Origin: JBBQUN01 sp963698395
GTDB taxonomy: Bacteria; Actinomycetota; Acidimicrobiia; Acidimicrobiales; SZUA-35
Length of the DNA stretch: 64,000 nucleotides
NCBI GenBank assembly: GCA_963698395.1
Contig: CAVOQQ010000008.1
Span: 1-64,000, forward strand
Direction of reading: 5' to 3'
The position numbers and the translations under genes were made by a program. Shown one piece after another: positions 17,492 to 26,247 of the stretch. Under the pieces are notes generated by a model. The model did no database searches. It saw only the letters and a program-made list of their open reading frames with translations, and was not told where the DNA came from. Within the stretch, counting starts at the first letter, position 1; every line of letters begins with the position of its first letter.

Positions 17492-17557
17492 GCTAACTGA
17501 TGCAAAGGATAGTACGCACTGCGTACTCCGTCTACCCTTTTGCTTGCAAAAGTTAGC
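17492..17557. promoter_or_regulatory. Nested palindromes in the promoter region of the HBHA-like gene
   Basis: Three inverted repeats are nested. AGTACGCA-C-TGCGTACT (8+1+8, 17511-17527) and CTTTTGC-TT-GCAAAAG (7+2+7, 17537-17552) lie side by side, bracketed by GCTAACT (17492-17498) and AGTTAGC (17551-17557). They lie 56-121 bases before the HBHA-like start on the minus strand and about 160-225 bases before kynureninase on the plus strand. Each inner dyad has the size of a TetR- or GntR-type operator. The locally low GC supports a promoter. Confidence 0.6.
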
Positions 17558-17717
17558 ACTTGAGTCGCATGTCACAGTCGTTGCCGTTCGTCGCTTCGCT
17601 CCTTTCTTCCGGAGTTGCTCGCTGCGCTCACATCATCCCGCGCTGATCACGTGCGGCTTGCAAGGTCCGGCGCTGGTGGTCACCCGCAGCATTCCGGTCG
17701 CGGGTAGCGTCGGGTGG

Positions 17718-19037
17718 ATGGCAAGCGACCCCACAGGCCACGACGGAACCAAGGATCACGAGCGGGCGATGGCGCTCGATGCGGTCGACCCGTTGGCAAG
17801 GTTCCGCGATCGGTTCGAGTTTCCGGAGACCAACGGCAAGGCCGAGAACTATCTGGTCGGGAACTCGCTCGGGCTGCTGAGTCACGACGCCCGAGCCGCC
17901 GTCGTCGACGAGCTCGATCGATGGAGCCGCCTCGGGGTTCGTGGTCATTTCACCGAGCCCGATGCCTGGTGGCAGAGCCATCGAGAGGTCAGCGCGCTGA
18001 TGGCCCCGATCGTCGGCGCACGGCCGAGCGAGGTCACCACGATGAACTCGCTCACCGTCAACCTGCATCTGTTGATGATGTCGTTCTACGAACCGACGCC
18101 CGGTCGGCACAAGATCCTGATCGACGATCACGCCTTCCCATCGGATCACTTCGCCGTCGAGTCACAGATCCGACAGCGGGGATTCGATCCGGCCACCTCA
18201 CTGGTCACCGTTGCCCCTCGTCAGGGTTCGCAACTCATCGATCACGATGACATCGTCGGAGCGATCCAACAGCACGGCAGCGAACTCGCCCTCGTGATGT
18301 GGCCGGGTGTGCAGTACTACACCGGTCAGGTCTTCGATCTGCCGGCGATTGCAGCGGCGGCTCGGCGGGCCGGTGCTCGGGTCGGATTCGACCTGGCACA
18401 CGCGGCTGGAAACATCGAGCTGTCGCTCCACGATTGGCAGGTCGACTTCGCCGCCTGGTGCACGTACAAGTACCTCAACGGCGGTCCCGGGTCGATTGCC
18501 GGTGCCTTCGTGCACGAAGGTCATCACGACGACCCGGACCTCCCGCGCCTGCTCGGTTGGTGGGGCACCAAACCGGAGACCCGGTTCGAGATGTCCACCA
18601 CGTTCGAATCGGCGGCGGGAGCCGACGGTTGGCAGATCTCGTGCGGTTCCATCTTGTCGCAGGCCACGTTGTCGTCCCAGCTCCGGATGGTTGCCGAGGC
18701 CGGCGGCATGGTCGCCCTGCGCCGGAAGGCGGAGGCCCTGATCGAGTTCCTCGATGCGATCCTCGACGACCGGTTCGCCGGGCGCATTCGTCAGGTCAAC
18801 CCTCGCCCGATGGGCGAACGGGGCTGTCAGTTCGCCCTCGAAGTCATCGCCGGCGACGTCGACGGGCGTGCGGTCTTCGAAGGGCTCGAAGCCGCCGGTG
18901 TCGCCTGCGATTGGCGTTACCCGAACGTGATCAGGGTGGCACCCGTTCCGCTCTACACGCGTTTCGTCGACCTGGTCGCCTTTGCCGACGAACTCGACCG
19001 GCAACTCATCGCCGCCGGTGATCTCTCAGACGGGTGA
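17718..19037 (+). CDS. kynU: Kynureninase
   Basis: This 439-residue PLP enzyme cleaves kynurenine (or 3-hydroxykynurenine) to anthranilate (or its hydroxy form) and alanine. The Schiff-base Lys lies in AWCTYKYLNGGPG. The Asp that contacts the pyridine nitrogen is in GFDLAHAAGN. LVGNSLGL near the start and a late Arg-rich YPNVIRVAPVPLY also match the family. The length fits (about 410-430). No tryptophan dioxygenase or kynurenine formamidase gene is adjacent. Start ATG 17718; ATG 17769 is an alternative. Confidence 0.92.
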   Translation: MASDPTGHDGTKDHERAMALDAVDPLARFRDRFEFPETNGKAENYLVGNSLGLLSHDARAAVVDELDRWSRLGVRGHFTEPDAWWQSHREVSALMAPIVGARPSEVTTMNSLTVNLHLLMMSFYEPTPGRHKILIDDHAFPSDHFAVESQIRQRGFDPATSLVTVAPRQGSQLIDHDDIVGAIQQHGSELALVMWPGVQYYTGQVFDLPAIAAAARRAGARVGFDLAHAAGNIELSLHDWQVDFAAWCTYKYLNGGPGSIAGAFVHEGHHDDPDLPRLLGWWGTKPETRFEMSTTFESAAGADGWQISCGSILSQATLSSQLRMVAEAGGMVALRRKAEALIEFLDAILDDRFAGRIRQVNPRPMGERGCQFALEVIAGDVDGRAVFEGLEAAGVACDWRYPNVIRVAPVPLYTRFVDLVAFADELDRQLIAAGDLSDG

Positions 19038-19047
19038 GGCCCAGCCC

Positions 19048-19515
19048 TCAGTCGTGACCCGGGATCCGACGACCGGTGATGTCGCTCGGAAGGATCCGGA
19101 CGAAGCGGCTCTTGTCTCGATTGGCCCACGTCTTGATGCCGAGATCTTCGGCGTGCATCGTCTCCTCGACACCCGAGACTTCCTCGGCCTTGCCATGGAC
19201 CACGATGCTCCAGCCCGTGTGTTCGTCGGCGTCGAGTCCGTCGACCTCGAACGCCACGGCGGTTCCGAGCACGGCTCCGGCCAGCTTGGTGCCGGCATCG
19301 GTGTTGATCACGATGGTCTCGCCATCGACGGCGTAGTTGATCGGAAAGATGTCGGGCTGGTTGGCGATCGAGACCGCCAGTCGGCCGACCACCGAGCCGC
19401 CGATCAGGCGCCAGCATTCCTCACGAGACAACACCTCGAGGCCGGTTCGCTCGAGGACTTCCTGACCCGCAGGCGTTTGGTCGACGGCGGACGAGTCGGA
19501 CGGGGTGTTGCTCAT
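19048..19515 (-). CDS. Pyridoxamine 5'-phosphate oxidase-like flavin-binding protein
   Basis: This 155-residue split-barrel protein is preceded by AGGAG seven bases before ATG 19515. GRLAVSIANQPDIFPINYAVDGETIVINTDAG (split here as GRLAVSIANQ plus PDIFPINYAVDG) is typical of small actinobacterial PNPOx-like proteins that bind FMN, F420 or haem-type cofactors. It lies 72 bases upstream (5') of nothing else on its strand but is followed after its stop by the kynureninase end, convergently. The neighbouring USP gene on the same strand reads toward it, an arrangement often seen in stress or dormancy loci. Substrate unknown. Confidence 0.82.
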   Translation of the reverse strand: MSNTPSDSSAVDQTPAGQEVLERTGLEVLSREECWRLIGGSVVGRLAVSIANQPDIFPINYAVDGETIVINTDAGTKLAGAVLGTAVAFEVDGLDADEHTGWSIVVHGKAEEVSGVEETMHAEDLGIKTWANRDKSRFVRILPSDITGRRIPGHD

Positions 19516-19587
19516 GACGGCTCCTGTTTGGTCGGTGCGTTCGCTTTGGTGGTCGGTCTTCGGTGGGCGTGAGGTGGTCGAGGTGAC

Positions 19588-20484
19588 TCAGTCGTCGAGA
19601 TGATGTGGCACCACGATCGTCGGGGTGAGGGGCTGGTGGACCAGACCCGTCGCCACCGAGCCGAGCAGGAGGTGAGCGACGCCGCGATGCCCGCGTGCAC
19701 CGACGACGAGGAGGTCGGCCTCGCGGCTGGCGTCTCGCAACACGTTCCGAGCATCACCCATCTCGACCTTGATGTTGAATCGCCGAGCATTGATGCCGAG
19801 GTGCTCTGCCGCCTTCGCCACGGATTCGTCGGCAAGGCGCTGCGACTGCTTCAGGAGGTCGTCGATGATGGAGACCGAGGAGTCGAGTGCGCCGGCCGGC
19901 ATCGGGCTCCAGGTGTGGATGACGTCGATCGAGGTGTCGTCGTTGGCGATCTTCGCGGCCCACTCGAGCGCGTTGATCGACGCTGCCGATCCGTCGATGC
20001 CGACGAGGATGCGGTCGAACATGCGGTCGGTCGGTGCATGCTCGGGGATGATCGCCACCGGGCACGTGGCGTGTGATGCCACGTGGGTGCTGACCGAACC
20101 GAGAATGGTGTCGGCGAGTGCTCCTCGGCCACGCGTGCCGACGACCAGCAGGCTTGCCTCGCGGCTGACATCGACGAGCGTCGGCCCGGGACGGCCGTGG
20201 ATCACCACCGACGGCAGCAAGTTCGGCGACCGGAGCGGCTCGAGCTGTTTGGCCAGTTGGTCTTCGGCTTGGAGTTGGAGCTCGACAGTCGGAGGTGGAG
20301 TGTAGGCGCCGGGTGAGCCGGCGCCGCTGGCCCACCAGGGGAGCAGCCAGGTCATGACCGGTTTCACGTCACCGAAGACGTCGGTGTGTCGCAGCGCCCA
20401 ATGCAGCGCCGCGGTGGATCCGGCCGAGCCGTCGAGTCCGAGAACCATGTGGCGGCTTTCGCCGGAACTGGGTGATGAGGTCAT
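19588..20484 (-). CDS. Tandem universal stress protein (two UspA domains)
   Basis: This 298-residue protein has two USP domains, about 14-150 and 158-298. Each carries the ATP-binding loop G-x2-G-x9-G-S: GTRGRGALADTILGSVS in the first, GARGHRGVAHLLLGSVAT in the second. Each also opens with the family beta strand (MVLGLDGS, ILVGIDGS). Both sites look intact, so it should bind ATP. ATG 20484 was chosen over 20499, because GGAGC lies nearer to it. Tandem USPs in actinobacteria act in hypoxia or stress responses; the PNPOx-like gene downstream fits that theme. Confidence 0.93.
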   Translation of the reverse strand: MTSSPSSGESRHMVLGLDGSAGSTAALHWALRHTDVFGDVKPVMTWLLPWWASGAGSPGAYTPPPTVELQLQAEDQLAKQLEPLRSPNLLPSVVIHGRPGPTLVDVSREASLLVVGTRGRGALADTILGSVSTHVASHATCPVAIIPEHAPTDRMFDRILVGIDGSAASINALEWAAKIANDDTSIDVIHTWSPMPAGALDSSVSIIDDLLKQSQRLADESVAKAAEHLGINARRFNIKVEMGDARNVLRDASREADLLVVGARGHRGVAHLLLGSVATGLVHQPLTPTIVVPHHLDD

Positions 20485-20625
20485 GGCTCGATGCTCCACG
20501 AAACTCGGCTCGATGTCGAGGGTCTTAGGTCCTGGCAGGTCAAACAGCCCACGGACACGGGAAACTCAAGGCCGTTCCGAACGATGCCGATGTCTTGTCC
20601 TGTTCGACGGGCGCGGAAGGAAACG

Positions 20626-22596
20626 ATGAACGATTCGACCCCCAACAGCCAGTGGGCTCCGCCCAGTGGCCCACCGACCGGCCCGGCCGACTTCCAGATG
20701 TTCGGCGCGGTCCAGGGTCAAGGGCCGGCCACGCTGACGGAGACCTCGGTCCGTCGAGGCCCGGGCAGGCACCTCGGGCGATTGGGTCTCGCTGCCGCCC
20801 TCGTGGTCACCGCCGGCGTTGGCGGGTTCGCCGTCACGTCGGCCCTGTCGAATCCAGCCGGTGCACCGACACCGGGCGCCGCGTTCGAGCAGTTCTTCGT
20901 TGCCGTCGACAACGAGGACCTGGCCGGCGTGCTCGAACTCATGCCGCCGGGGGAGCGTGCGTCACTGGTCGAGCCGACCGCCGCCGTCATGCGCCAACTC
21001 CAGCGACTCGAGGTCCTCGATCCCGGGGCCGACACGAGCGCACTGACCGGCTTCGACCTGACGGTCGAAGGCGTGAGCTACACCGTCGAGCAGCTCGATC
21101 CCCGATTGGCGTGGGTCACGACCACCGGCGGGACCGTCACCACCGCGAACGTCGACCTCGAGCTGATGCCCTTCGGCACGGTCATCGACGATGTGTTCGA
21201 TGCCGTGCAGGAGGCCGCCGGCGAGATGTCGCTCGAAGATCAGATGTCCGAGGTCGACGACGAGGTGGCCGATCTCGGCGCCGATCCGTTCTCACTCGCG
21301 GTCATCGAGGAAGGCGGCAGCTGGTACGTGAGCCTCATGTACACCGTGGCCGAGAGCGCCCGACACGACAGCGGCATGCTGTTCCCCGGTCTCGGCAACG
21401 GTCCGACTCCCGTCGGAGGGGCCACGCCCGGCGACGCACTCAAAGGCATGGTCGAGCAAGGGGTCGATCTCGACCTCGGCGGGGTGATCTCGTACCTCGA
21501 TCCAGTCGAGATGGCAGCGCTCTATGACTACTCGCCCCTCTTCCTCGACGACGCCGATGCCGGCGCCCAGTCGTTCAAGGAGGAGGTGGCAACGCTGACC
21601 CTCGAACGGATCGAAACCCGTTCGTGGGAGCGAAACGGCCGCACCATGGCCACGATCGACGGGTTCGCCGGACGCATCCAGGGGATCGATCCGTTCGGCG
21701 GCGAACCGCTCGAAGGCTCATTCGACTTCGACGGCGACTGCTCTTCGGTCACGATCAACGGCGAGTCGCAGCAGCTCTGCAACAGCGACACGGCTTCGCC
21801 GCTCGAAGGTGGGGACCCGCAGGAAATGGTCGAAGACCTGTTCGACGAACTCGGCATCGACTTGTCGACCTTCCAAGATCTCACGGTCCCCGAGCAGGGC
21901 GTCACCGTGGTCGAGCGGGACGGCCGCTGGTACGTGAGCATGGTGCCCTCGATGATGTATCCCGTCGCCGAGACGCTCGAACAACTCGATGCCGAGGCGT
22001 TCGGCGATCTGGTCGATGCCGTCGAGACCCTGGTGGAGAATGGCGCCCAATCATTCCTCGGGCTGCAGGACGAGACCTTCGACACCACCGATCCGTTCCC
22101 CCAAGACGGCTACGGCGGCGAGACCTCCTTCGGTCTCACCGTCAACTACGTCGTGGAGCAGACGATTCCGGCAGGCACGCCGTCAGAGATCCTGCTCAGT
22201 GGCGGCTATGTCAGCATCATCGAGGTCGACGACCCCGACGTCTCGACGGTCTGGGACATCGACAGCGAGATCGGCTTCCTCGTTGCCTTGCGAGACATCG
22301 GGGTCGGGGAGGTGTTGCGAGTCGAGGACTTCGGCAACGCCGGTTTCGTCGACGAGGCACCAATGGAGGATTCGCAGTCCAGCGGAACCACCGACAACTA
22401 CCGGGTCGAGAAGCCGATTCCGGCGGGAACCCCCGGGGCGGTCCTGCTGAGCGAAGGCTACGTGAGCGTGTTCGAAGTCGACGACGCAGCGCTCGCCTTC
22501 GAAACGGTGTGGTACCTCGACCTGGAGATCGGTGACCTGGTGGCTCTTCGAGACATCCCGGTCGGCGGCGTGCTCCTGGTCGAAGACTTCGGCTGA
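20626..22596 (+). CDS. Single-pass membrane protein with two C-terminal SAF-like repeats
   Basis: This 656-residue protein starts at ATG 20626 after GGAAGGAAACG. A short Pro/Gly-rich cytoplasmic tail (1-48) precedes one transmembrane helix (about 50-72). The long acidic extracytoplasmic part contains two related segments with SWYVSLMYTVAES and RWYVSMVPSMMYPVAETL, suggesting a duplicated domain like lumazine- or DUF4878-type lipoprotein modules. The C-terminus holds two 66-68-residue repeats (about 505-570 and 589-656), each reading IPAGTP ... GYVSxxEVDD ... LVALRDIxVGxVLxVEDFG. That resembles the SAF fold of CpaB and sialic-acid synthases. I do not recognise the whole architecture. It is divergent from USP. 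Confidence 0.82.
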   Translation: MNDSTPNSQWAPPSGPPTGPADFQMFGAVQGQGPATLTETSVRRGPGRHLGRLGLAAALVVTAGVGGFAVTSALSNPAGAPTPGAAFEQFFVAVDNEDLAGVLELMPPGERASLVEPTAAVMRQLQRLEVLDPGADTSALTGFDLTVEGVSYTVEQLDPRLAWVTTTGGTVTTANVDLELMPFGTVIDDVFDAVQEAAGEMSLEDQMSEVDDEVADLGADPFSLAVIEEGGSWYVSLMYTVAESARHDSGMLFPGLGNGPTPVGGATPGDALKGMVEQGVDLDLGGVISYLDPVEMAALYDYSPLFLDDADAGAQSFKEEVATLTLERIETRSWERNGRTMATIDGFAGRIQGIDPFGGEPLEGSFDFDGDCSSVTINGESQQLCNSDTASPLEGGDPQEMVEDLFDELGIDLSTFQDLTVPEQGVTVVERDGRWYVSMVPSMMYPVAETLEQLDAEAFGDLVDAVETLVENGAQSFLGLQDETFDTTDPFPQDGYGGETSFGLTVNYVVEQTIPAGTPSEILLSGGYVSIIEVDDPDVSTVWDIDSEIGFLVALRDIGVGEVLRVEDFGNAGFVDEAPMEDSQSSGTTDNYRVEKPIPAGTPGAVLLSEGYVSVFEVDDAALAFETVWYLDLEIGDLVALRDIPVGGVLLVEDFG

Positions 22597-22748
22597 GGAG
22601 AACACCCTCCGCCGACCCCCACGAGCGGTGCGGGTCGGTGTCGAACCGCCTGACGCGTCGCCGAACCGCCTGGCGCAGCGTTGCAGCGCCCTGCGGCGGT
22701 GTCGTACGGCGTTGTGCGGTGTGTCGAGACCGTGCGATGGTGAGAGGC

Positions 22749-23798
22749 ATGAGGATCGCCATCGGTGTTGGAAGTGCGTACTACGACGGTTCGAACTGGG
22801 ACGAGATCGTCGAGCTCGTCTGTCAGGCCGATCGTTTGGGGGTCGACGTCGCCTGGTCTGCCGAAGCCTGGGGGATGGAGACCATCGCGCCGCTGGCGTA
22901 TCTCGCGGCGGTGACCGAGCGGATCCAACTGGGCACCGGCATCATGCAGATCAGCGCCCGCACGCCATCGATGACCGCCATGACGGCGTTGGCCATGGCT
23001 CGGATCACCGGCGATCGGTTCCTCCTCGGTCTCGGGGTGAGCGGGCCTCAGGTGGTCGAGGGCCTGCATGGTGTGCCCTTCGCCAAGCCGTTGTCTCGGC
23101 TCAAGGAATACGTCGCCATCGTGCAGATGGGTCTACGCGGAGAGCGACTGTCCTTCCAGGGCGATCACTACGTGCTGCCTCGTCCCGGTGGCGAGGGCAA
23201 AGCGCTCCGCCTGTCGATGCCGCCCAAACCCGATCTGCCGCTCTACTTGGCCACCCTCGGTCCGAAGTCGCTCGAGTTCACCGGAGAGGTGGCAAGTGGT
23301 TGGCTCGGCACCTCGTTCATTCCGGAAGCAGCCGAGATCAGCCTCTCGCACCTGCGCAGGGGAGCCGAGCGGGCCGGTCGCACGTTGTCCGACCTCGACC
23401 TCCAGGTGGGTGGGGCCTTCGACATCGACGACGACATCGACGCAGCGATCGCTCGCCACCGACCCCGGCTGGCGTTCTCCCTCGGCGCCATGGGTTCGGC
23501 CGACACCAACTTCTACAACGACGCCTACTCACGTGCCGGTTGGGCCGACACCGCAGCCGAAGTGCAGTCGTTGTGGGTGGCAGGCAAGAAGGACGAGGCC
23601 ATTGCCGCCGTGCCCGACGATTTCGTTCTCGCTTCCAGCCTGATCGGCGACGAAGCCATGGTTCGCGATCGGGTCCGAGCCCACGCCGAGGCAGGTATCA
23701 CCACCTTGCGCATCGGTGTGAGCGGCAAGACCTTGGCCGATCAGCTGGATCACCTCGAACGAGCCATCGCCATCATCCGGAGCGCCGACGATGTCTGA
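22749..23798 (+). CDS. LLM-class F420-dependent oxidoreductase
   Basis: This 349-residue luciferase-like TIM-barrel protein resembles the mycobacterial F420 enzymes. The opening MRIAIGVGSAYYDG, IQLGTGIMQISARTPSMTAM, and LGLGVSGPQVVEG, which forms the phosphate-binding loop, are family features. It probably uses F420H2 to oxidise or reduce an alcohol, aldehyde or xenobiotic; the substrate is not evident. The stop overlaps the nicotinamidase start by eight bases, which ties it to the NAD-salvage genes. ATG 22737 is an alternative start. Confidence 0.88.
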   Translation: MRIAIGVGSAYYDGSNWDEIVELVCQADRLGVDVAWSAEAWGMETIAPLAYLAAVTERIQLGTGIMQISARTPSMTAMTALAMARITGDRFLLGLGVSGPQVVEGLHGVPFAKPLSRLKEYVAIVQMGLRGERLSFQGDHYVLPRPGGEGKALRLSMPPKPDLPLYLATLGPKSLEFTGEVASGWLGTSFIPEAAEISLSHLRRGAERAGRTLSDLDLQVGGAFDIDDDIDAAIARHRPRLAFSLGAMGSADTNFYNDAYSRAGWADTAAEVQSLWVAGKKDEAIAAVPDDFVLASSLIGDEAMVRDRVRAHAEAGITTLRIGVSGKTLADQLDHLERAIAIIRSADDV

Positions 23799-24405
23799 GC
23801 AGATGGCGGGCGCACCGGTCGATCTCGGGTCGGGAACGGCGCTCATCGTGGTCGACATGCAGAACGACTTCGCCGATCCCGACGGATCGCTGTTCGTTGC
23901 CGGCGGCGACGCCATCGTTCAGCCGATCAATGCGCTCATCGCCGAGGCCCGAGCGGCCGGAGCGACGGTCGTGCTGACCCAGGACTGGCATCCGTCGACA
24001 ACCCCCCATTTCATCGACGCCGGCGGTGTGTGGCCGACGCACTGCGTCCGTTCCACCTGGGGAGCCGCGCTGCACCCCGAGTTGTCGACCGACGCCGATG
24101 CCATCATCCGGAAGGGAACCGGCGGGGAAGACGGCTACTCGGGCTTTGCGATGGCCGATCCGGTCTCGGGCGCGCAGTCGAGCACCGGTCTCGAAGCACT
24201 CCTGCGAGCCCGGTCGGTGACCTCGGTGGTCGTCGTCGGGTTGGCTGCCGATGTCTGCGTGAAGGCGACCGCCCTCGATGCGGTCGTCGCCGGATTCGCC
24301 ACCACGGTGCTGTGGGACGCCACCCGAGCGGTGGAGATCAACGAGGGTGATGGAGCGAAGGCCCGGGCCGAACTCGAAGGCGCCGGCGTCGAGGTCGTCG
24401 GATGA
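23791..24405 (+). CDS. pncA: Nicotinamidase (isochorismatase-like hydrolase)
   Basis: This 204-residue enzyme hydrolyses nicotinamide to nicotinate. The catalytic triad is visible: Asp in IVVDMQNDF, Lys in IIRKGT, and Cys in GLAADVCVKAT. The metal-binding DWHP and a later His (TTPHFID) fit PncA. It overlaps the LLM gene upstream by eight bases and the nicotinate phosphoribosyltransferase gene downstream by four (ATGA). Its product is the substrate of that next enzyme. Confidence 0.93.
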   Translation: MSEQMAGAPVDLGSGTALIVVDMQNDFADPDGSLFVAGGDAIVQPINALIAEARAAGATVVLTQDWHPSTTPHFIDAGGVWPTHCVRSTWGAALHPELSTDADAIIRKGTGGEDGYSGFAMADPVSGAQSSTGLEALLRARSVTSVVVVGLAADVCVKATALDAVVAGFATTVLWDATRAVEINEGDGAKARAELEGAGVEVVG

Positions 24406-25931
24406 TCCATCTCGGGAGCCGCGGCGCGCTGTTCACCGACCACTACCAACTGGTCATGGGCCAACTGTACTTTCGAGAAGGCCTCGCCGAGCGGACGGCC
24501 CAGTTCGACTACTTCTTCCGTGACAACCCCGATTACGGCACCCATCAGGCCGGCTTCTGCGTGGCTGCCGGGCTCGACACCCTGCTCGACTGGCTCGACA
24601 CCACCTCGTTCGGCGACGCCGAGATCGCTGCGCTGCGCCCGCTACGGACCGCCACCGGCGCTGCCCTGTTCGACGACGACTACCTCGATTGGCTCGTCTC
24701 GTCGTGCGACTTCGGGAGGCTCGAACTGACATCGGTCGCCGAAGGGCGAGTCGTCCATCCCCACCTTCCCATGATGTCGGTGGTGGGCCCGATGGCCGTG
24801 GCGCAGATCGTCGAGACGGCCCTGCTCAATCATCTGAACTATGCAACCCTCATCGCAACGAAGGCGGCCCGGGTCCGGCAGAGCGCCCACGCCAGTGTCG
24901 TGCTCGAGTTCGGCATGCGGAGAGGCGCCGGAGCGGCGGTCGACGAGGGCGCTCGGGCGGCGCTGATCGGCGGGTGCAACGCCACGTCGAACGTCGAAGC
25001 GTCGGTCGTGCTCGGGACCGAACCCAAGGGCACGCATGCGCACAGCCTGGTGCAGGCCTACATCGCCACCGGGGGAGGCGAGCTCGAAGCGTTCCGGGCG
25101 TTCGCTCGCAGCTACCCCGACGATTGCGTGCTGCTCGTCGACACCATCGACACGCTCCGATCGGGCATGCCGAACGCCATCACCGTCTTCGAGGAACTGC
25201 GGTCGGCGGGTCACGAGCCGGTCGGCGTCAGGCTCGACTCCGGCGACCTTGCGTATCTCGGTGTGCAGGCGGCCCGCCAGCTCGACGATGCCGGGTTCCC
25301 CTCTGCCACGATCGTGCTGTCGGGCGATCTCGACGAACTGACCATCTGGCAGATTCGGTCACAGGTCAGCGAGGAAGCCATCCGCGTCGGGCTCGATCCC
25401 ACGTCGGTGCTCGACCGTCTCGTCTATGGCGTCGGCACCCGTTTGATCACCTCGCACGGCGACTCGGCCCTCGGTGGGGTGTTCAAACTCGTCGGTGTGC
25501 AGAACGACTCGGGGGAGTGGGAGCCTGCCATCAAGCTCTCGGAGAACCCGGTCAAGATCCCGATCCCGGGGGCCAAGGACGTGTGGCGCCTCTACGACCG
25601 CGTCGGCGTCGCCACCGTCGATCTCGTTGCGTTGCCCGGTGAGGACCCGCTCGCCGACGGTGACATCGAAGCCTTTCATCCCTTTCTCGATGGCATCAGC
25701 CGTGTGATTCGAAAGGACGACATCGCTCGGGCCGAACCGCTGCGCTCAGACCCGCGACTCGAGCGCGACCCCGGTCTCGAAGCACCCAGACAGCGAGCCA
25801 TCGACGATGTCGCGGCGCTCGACCCCGGTGTGCGTCGCCTGGTCAACCCCCACCGCTATCACGTGTCGCTCACCCGAGCGATGAAGGAACGGCAACGCTC
25901 GGTGATCGCCGATGTGAGGTCGCGTGTTTGA
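24402..25931 (+). CDS. pncB: Nicotinate phosphoribosyltransferase
   Basis: This 509-residue enzyme joins nicotinate and PRPP to nicotinate mononucleotide in the Preiss-Handler pathway. Family features are the opening FTDHYQLVMGQLYF, the conserved EFGMRRG, a GCNATSNVEASVVLG stretch, GTHAHS with the catalytic-loop His, LLVDTIDT, and GVRLDSGDL for PRPP binding. It is translationally coupled to pncA through ATGA, and its own stop lies inside the next gene. Confidence 0.94.
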   Translation: MIHLGSRGALFTDHYQLVMGQLYFREGLAERTAQFDYFFRDNPDYGTHQAGFCVAAGLDTLLDWLDTTSFGDAEIAALRPLRTATGAALFDDDYLDWLVSSCDFGRLELTSVAEGRVVHPHLPMMSVVGPMAVAQIVETALLNHLNYATLIATKAARVRQSAHASVVLEFGMRRGAGAAVDEGARAALIGGCNATSNVEASVVLGTEPKGTHAHSLVQAYIATGGGELEAFRAFARSYPDDCVLLVDTIDTLRSGMPNAITVFEELRSAGHEPVGVRLDSGDLAYLGVQAARQLDDAGFPSATIVLSGDLDELTIWQIRSQVSEEAIRVGLDPTSVLDRLVYGVGTRLITSHGDSALGGVFKLVGVQNDSGEWEPAIKLSENPVKIPIPGAKDVWRLYDRVGVATVDLVALPGEDPLADGDIEAFHPFLDGISRVIRKDDIARAEPLRSDPRLERDPGLEAPRQRAIDDVAALDPGVRRLVNPHRYHVSLTRAMKERQRSVIADVRSRV

Positions 25932-26205
25932 CCGTGCGCGGCGGCTGGCGCTGATCGAAGCCACCAGCTACCTCGTGCTCATGGTGGCCGTTGCGCTCAA
26001 GTACGGGGCCGATCAACCCGCCGGAGTGCAGATCATGGGACCGATCCACGGCGTGCTGGTCTTGGTCTATGCGGGGGTGCTCTGGCAGGAGCGATCACAC
26101 CTGGGCTGGGACCACCAGCGGCTGATCACCGCCATCGCCCTGGGCGCGGTGCCGCTCGGCGGTTTCTGGGTCGAACGCAACTGGCTGGACGATCCGGCCA
26201 CCTGA
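25924..26205 (+). CDS. DUF3817 small membrane protein
   Basis: This 93-residue protein has a GTG start inside the end of pncB (eight-base overlap). Three hydrophobic helices are visible, with the conserved GPIHGVLVLVYAGVLW near residues 39-54 and a short N-terminal LALIEATSYLVLM. Length and pattern match DUF3817. The function of the family is unknown. Coupling to pncB suggests co-expression with NAD salvage. Confidence 0.85.
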   Translation: MFDRARRLALIEATSYLVLMVAVALKYGADQPAGVQIMGPIHGVLVLVYAGVLWQERSHLGWDHQRLITAIALGAVPLGGFWVERNWLDDPAT

Positions 26206-26247
26206 GTCAGCTGGATTTTCCGAGGTCACCGGTCGTGTGGGCGTTCG

